A DNA stretch of 64,000 nt from Nepenthes gracilis (Eukaryota; Streptophyta; Magnoliopsida; Caryophyllales; Nepenthaceae). The notes beneath the pieces were generated by a model. It saw only the letters and a list, made by a program, of their open reading frames with translations. It was not told where the DNA came from and made no database searches. Positions 60,173-64,000 of this stretch are shown here, one piece after another. Numbering within the stretch: position 1 is the first letter of the stretch; every line of letters starts with the position of its first letter. The translations under genes and the position numbers were made by a program. The stretch spans positions 744,001-808,000 of the forward strand of contig BSYO01000003.1 of assembly GCA_033239525.1 (NCBI GenBank), written 5' to 3'.

Positions 60173-63100
60173 TGTTAGAATGTCATGTACTTAAGTGTAA
60201 GGGTATTTTAGTTATTGTAATATCTTGTAAATATTTTCATATATACAAGTGCATAGACCAAAACCAGACTGTGAGGTTCTCTCCATTTAGCCACCAATCC
60301 CCCTCTTCTCTTTTCCCCATACAACGTAAGAGAGATTAGGGTTTTGTATTTCAAACTCAGGCTGGGGTTTTCGGTAGTCTGCTGCTACAGTACGTGAACA
60401 GTGCTGCTGCAATGATCAAAAAATCCAGCTGCAATTCTGGTATAATGCAATTGAACAATTCTGCTACATGCATGAATGCATGAACAGTGTTGCTACATTT
60501 TTTGCAGTTTTCTTATAGCTGAGGCTGGTGGCATTATTGATTGGGGGGCTTGATTCAACTAATATCCTCTCATTTTACTGCATCAATGATTGTTCATTGA
60601 TTACTAGTGGCTATTGATTCAACATCTAGTTGTCATGGTGGTAGAGACCATGATAGGAAATTGGTTTTCTTTCATTGGGGTAAAGTTAGTCATACACAGA
60701 ATAAATGCTACCAGTTCCATGGGTAGCCTACTAATCAATTTGCCACTATAGCATATAAGGTTGGCATTGGTCACCTTCTACAACTATTGCTTTAATAAAG
60801 TGGTAAGTCGCTGTATCAACAAAGAAGAATTCACAATTATTTGCTAGTCAGGTTTCTTCCTCAACAACTACTCAGGTTCAGACAAGTAGTCCCAGTGTTA
60901 TCCTCGGATATTACTCAGATATGGGTCATTGACTCGATGGCCCATATCACATGACTGGCACCATCAGTATTTTGTCTAATTACAGACTATGCTCGAATGT
61001 AACAAATGTTAGTTTGGCTTATTGTTCTTCTATGAAGGTGGAAGGGATTGCATCTGCCTCTCTCCCCCGGACACTATGCCTCTCATCTATTTTGCATTTG
61101 CCATATTTTCCACTGAATTTGATATCCATTAGCAAGTTTAATGGAGAACATAATTGTTATGTTGTAAATTTCTGTATATTATGATAAGAAGAATTACTGG
61201 TAGGTAGGATTTGCAGCAAGTTAGAAGGTCGCAACATGTTAAAAGGAGAATCAACACATACTGCCTATTCTAGTGTTGTTCCTATACCCCAAAAACTTCA
61301 TTATAGGCAGGGTCAGCCTTCCATTTCTAGTTTGAAAAGGTATGTTCAAGTCTTAATTCCATTATTGATTTGTTTGTAGGCCAAATCAGTTTGCAAAACA
61401 CCCCTGTGGGTCAAATTATCCTAAAGTCAATAAACAAGCAAATATTCCTTTTTAGTTCATTTAGAAGGCTAGGGACCTTGTCTAGTTTCGTGTTGTCTAA
61501 CTTTGGTTTGTTATTTTCTATATTCTCACACACATCAATGAGTATTTTAGAGTGATCTAGTTATATTTAATGAAAAATCATTCACAATTGATTCTATTAT
61601 TTGCATTATGTGCTAAAATTAAGATCCAATTTTGAGCCTTTATACATACTCTGAGGAGTGATATTGCCAGAAAATATTTTTATACCTTTTTTTGTTGTTT
61701 TTGTCCTAGCATGGCATTCTTCATAAGACATCTTGTGCCAATACCTCCATCAGGATGGAGTGGTGGAAATAAAAATAGGCATATGATGGGAATTGCTAAA
61801 GCTCTCTCATTACATATAGGAATTCTAAAGATTTTTTTTTTTTTTTTTTTTGAATGATGCAGTGTTAGCAACTTGTTATGTTATTATTAAATACCTTTAA
61901 CGGTCATTTGGATAGAGATCCCTTATCATGCATTATTTCTTAAACAGAAATACATTCTCTTCTCTAAAGATTTTTGGTTGTGCATCTTATGTTCACTATA
62001 TTCAGCTTCAAGTGACAAAACTTGATCACAAGTCTATGTGATATATTTACTTGGATATACTCATACTCAAAAAGGATATTAGTATCTCTCTTTAGAGTTA
62101 AAGCATCATTTTGGTAACTATCCCCTTTTACCCCAAACTATCTTCATTGGGTCCACCATCTAGTATTCATCCTAATAATGATAATCTTGTTTGCAATGTT
62201 GCTTAGATGGTTGTCTTTGACTTCTATTCCTTGTTATCCACCTGGCCCTCGAACTTATTTTGTGTGGCCCTCATCGGGTGTTTGAATCTTCTCTTATAAT
62301 AGCTCCGGAACCAACCCCTATTGAACCAATCATCTCATCCACAAATTTTGAGATTGCTAATTTGACAACTAATTTGGACCTTTCAATCGCACTATAGAAA
62401 AGTCATCATAGATTTGTTCAATATTATTCATCTATTGCTCTAAACTGGTGTTTCATCTTCTTTATGTGCTTTTGGGTGCACATTAGACTCTCTTACTATG
62501 CCTCAATTTTTTTGGAAATTGTTTTTCATGTTGGTTAGCTAGCAATTATAGATGAGGAGATGATGCAGTCGAGAGAAATCAAACTTTAGATGTATTCCCT
62601 TACCTTTTGAGAAGAAATCCATTAGTTGCAAGTGAATCTATACCTCGAAAGTTAATCTAAATGATTCTCTAGCTTGGCCCAAAGCCTGTCTAGTAGCTAA
62701 GGGATATGCTCAAATGTACGGAATGGACAACACTGATAACTTTTCACCTCTAGCCAACCTAAATTTTGTTCGGCTTTTTACTTCTGTGGCTACTACTTAC
62801 GGATGACTTTTAATTAGATATTACAAATGTCTATTTACATGGTGACCTTTCATGTTTATTGCTCTTGAATAAGTTTATCGGCTTTAGAAGTCATACACTG
62901 TTTGGAAATTAAAAGTCTCTTCGGGCTTGGTTTGGTAAGTTCGGTGTGGTTGTGCAAATGCTTAAGCTCTCTAATTATGACAGCACTAACTTTGTATTCT
63001 ATCGTCATTCTAGTGTTAGGTTTATTCTTATTGTATATGTGAATGATATTATAACTACGGCTTGACAACATTGGCATTATAGATCTAAAAGTTCCTTTAA

Positions 63101-63480
63101 AGTAGGTTTAAGACAGATTTATAGAGGCTGCCATATTTTCTTGTTATTGAAATTGTTTGGTGTCGTTATGGCTTCCTTTCTTAGAAGTACACCATAGATT
63201 TTGTTTGAGATACAGGTATATTGGGTGCAAAACTAAATTATCTTGTTAAGACATGACCAGATATTACCTTCTCAGTGAGCATTATGAGAGCTTACGTCAT
63301 TTCCTCATTCCCCACATTGGGAGGCTATGAGGTGTATTCTAAGATATCTTAAAGGTACACTAAGATGAGGTCTGCTTTACAATATTCATGACAAAATTCA
63401 AGTTGACGGGTTTTCTAATAGTTATCGGATTGGGTCACCATATGCTTGGAAGTCAAATATGGTGCTACTGGGCAATACTT
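60173..63480 (+). mobile_element. Degenerate plus-strand Ty1/copia element in HIBADH intron
   Basis: Starts with the LTR-like TGTTAGAATGTCATG. Protein remnants follow in copia order: protease/pre-integrase near 60920-61150 (WVIDSMAHIT for the usual WVIDSGATDHMT; LHLPYFPLNLISISKF), integrase end near 61970-62080 (LGYTHTQKGY), the start of reverse transcriptase at ~62690-62800 (AKGYAQMYGMDNTDNFSPLANL), SNYDSTNFVFYRHSSV near 62970-63015, YVNDII at 63036-63053, and RNase H-side sequence near 63320-63400. Several stops and frameshifts are present, and the catalytic YVDD reads YVND. The right end and 3' LTR were not resolved. Confidence 0.75.
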
Positions 63481-64000
63481 TTGCCATGTCACCAGTGTGA
63501 CACTTGCCTAGCGCTCCAAGTGTGATGTAGACAAGTTAATATTTTCTCGATGTTTCCACCCCATGTACATAGAGCACAACTTATAGAGGAAACATGTTTC
63601 ATTACGCATGCTTGAGTATGAAGAGTTGTGGAGCACCTATCAAAAACACACACCCGTAGGCTAACGCTAATGCTAGAGCTCTCAAGATTAATGACTCTCT
63701 CGGTTACCATGCTTGGATTGTTCCAAACAAGAAGAGTCACTCTTTTTTTATATAAAAATGTCACCTCTTCAGCCAATGGCTAAGATTTCTCCTCCATTTT
63801 CCACTATGAATGGCTAGAATTCATGTTCCAGAATATTCTCTATGAATATATCTTTTTAGAATACTCTAAAACTTCCTTATCCTCTCCATTTAAGAACATT
63901 ATAGAGTGAAATACGCATCTCCTCTCTTTTCCCTCATCTTTATAGTTATCTAAGTCATCGTAGAAGCTTCCAATATGTATCTAAGTCAAACTACATGCTG
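63481..64000. other. Window edge, unclassified, presumably HIBADH intron
   Basis: A minus-strand frame of 95 codons (63776-63489) is open but unlike any protein I recognise. 63800-63990 contains repeated ttccagaatattctctatgaatat/agaatactctaaaac phrases, possibly LTR-derived. The missing 5' exon(s) of HIBADH were looked for here (GLGNMG-type sequence) and not found. Confidence 0.4.

Noticed and set aside
60000..64000. Search for the missing N-terminal HIBADH exon (GLGNMG-type motif) on the minus strand
   Set aside because: No such sequence was seen; the interval is filled by a plus-strand copia remnant, so the exon must lie beyond the window.
1..64000. tRNA, rRNA and known small-RNA genes, and any new defence-like or biosynthetic cluster
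   Set aside because: No cloverleaf, ribosomal or snRNA sequence was recognised by eye, and the three genes are unrelated single-copy types rather than a cluster. A tRNAscan or Rfam search would be needed to exclude RNA genes firmly.

Overview
This is nuclear DNA of a flowering plant, most likely a eudicot and probably a woody one. The genes are split by long AT-rich GT-AG introns, LTR retrotransposons, TRIMs, MITEs and hAT remnants are abundant, and the proteins match angiosperm families. There is no operon, rRNA, tRNA or CRISPR array. I cannot name the species.

Three protein-coding genes are supported, all on the minus strand. (1) At 1939-5646 lies a two-exon trihelix transcription factor of the SH4/ASR3-like group, 368 residues after splicing. 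(2) At 8902-19565 lies HEN1, the small-RNA 2'-O-methyltransferase. Nine exons join in perfect phase to 942 residues and the metal-binding E/E/H/H set is intact. (3) At 32509-59962, running off the right edge, lies a mitochondrial-type 3-hydroxyisobutyrate dehydrogenase (valine catabolism). Seven 3' exons are visible (241 residues) and the N-terminal Rossmann exon(s) lie beyond base 64000. In Arabidopsis, HEN1 (At4g20910) and the HIBADH gene (At4g20930) are also near neighbours, so this looks like conserved microsynteny. The three genes have unrelated functions.

Layout: 1-1938 AT-rich flank; 1939-5646 trihelix gene with a 2.6-kb intron; 5647-8901 AT-rich intergenic or promoter DNA; 8902-19565 HEN1; 19566-30576 a region that may be one long 5'-UTR intron of HEN1, holding a degenerate Ty1/copia element (21371-~24780) split by an 880-bp hAT-like insertion, and a foldback element (25773-26426); ~30576-30770 a minus-strand TATA-plus-leader candidate; 32509-64000 the HIBADH gene with element-filled introns. 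These introns hold a CTCGAG-rich repeat (33.6-33.9 kb), a 1.06-kb TRIM (36730-37793), a second CTCGAG-like patch (40.2-40.5 kb), a Tourist-like MITE (41978-42404), a hAT 5' end (~42.6-43.0 kb), a complete but internally deleted Ty3/gypsy element with matching 5-bp target duplications (46702-52041), a degenerate minus-strand copia element (~53.9-59.3 kb) split by DNA carrying four ~334-bp tandem repeats, and a degenerate plus-strand copia element (~60.2-63.5 kb).

I found no convincing new biological system. The most useful observations are the complete HEN1 and HIBADH gene models, the possible remote HEN1 leader exon, the nested transposons with identifiable target duplications, and the gypsy element whose reverse transcriptase start is fused to its integrase tail.
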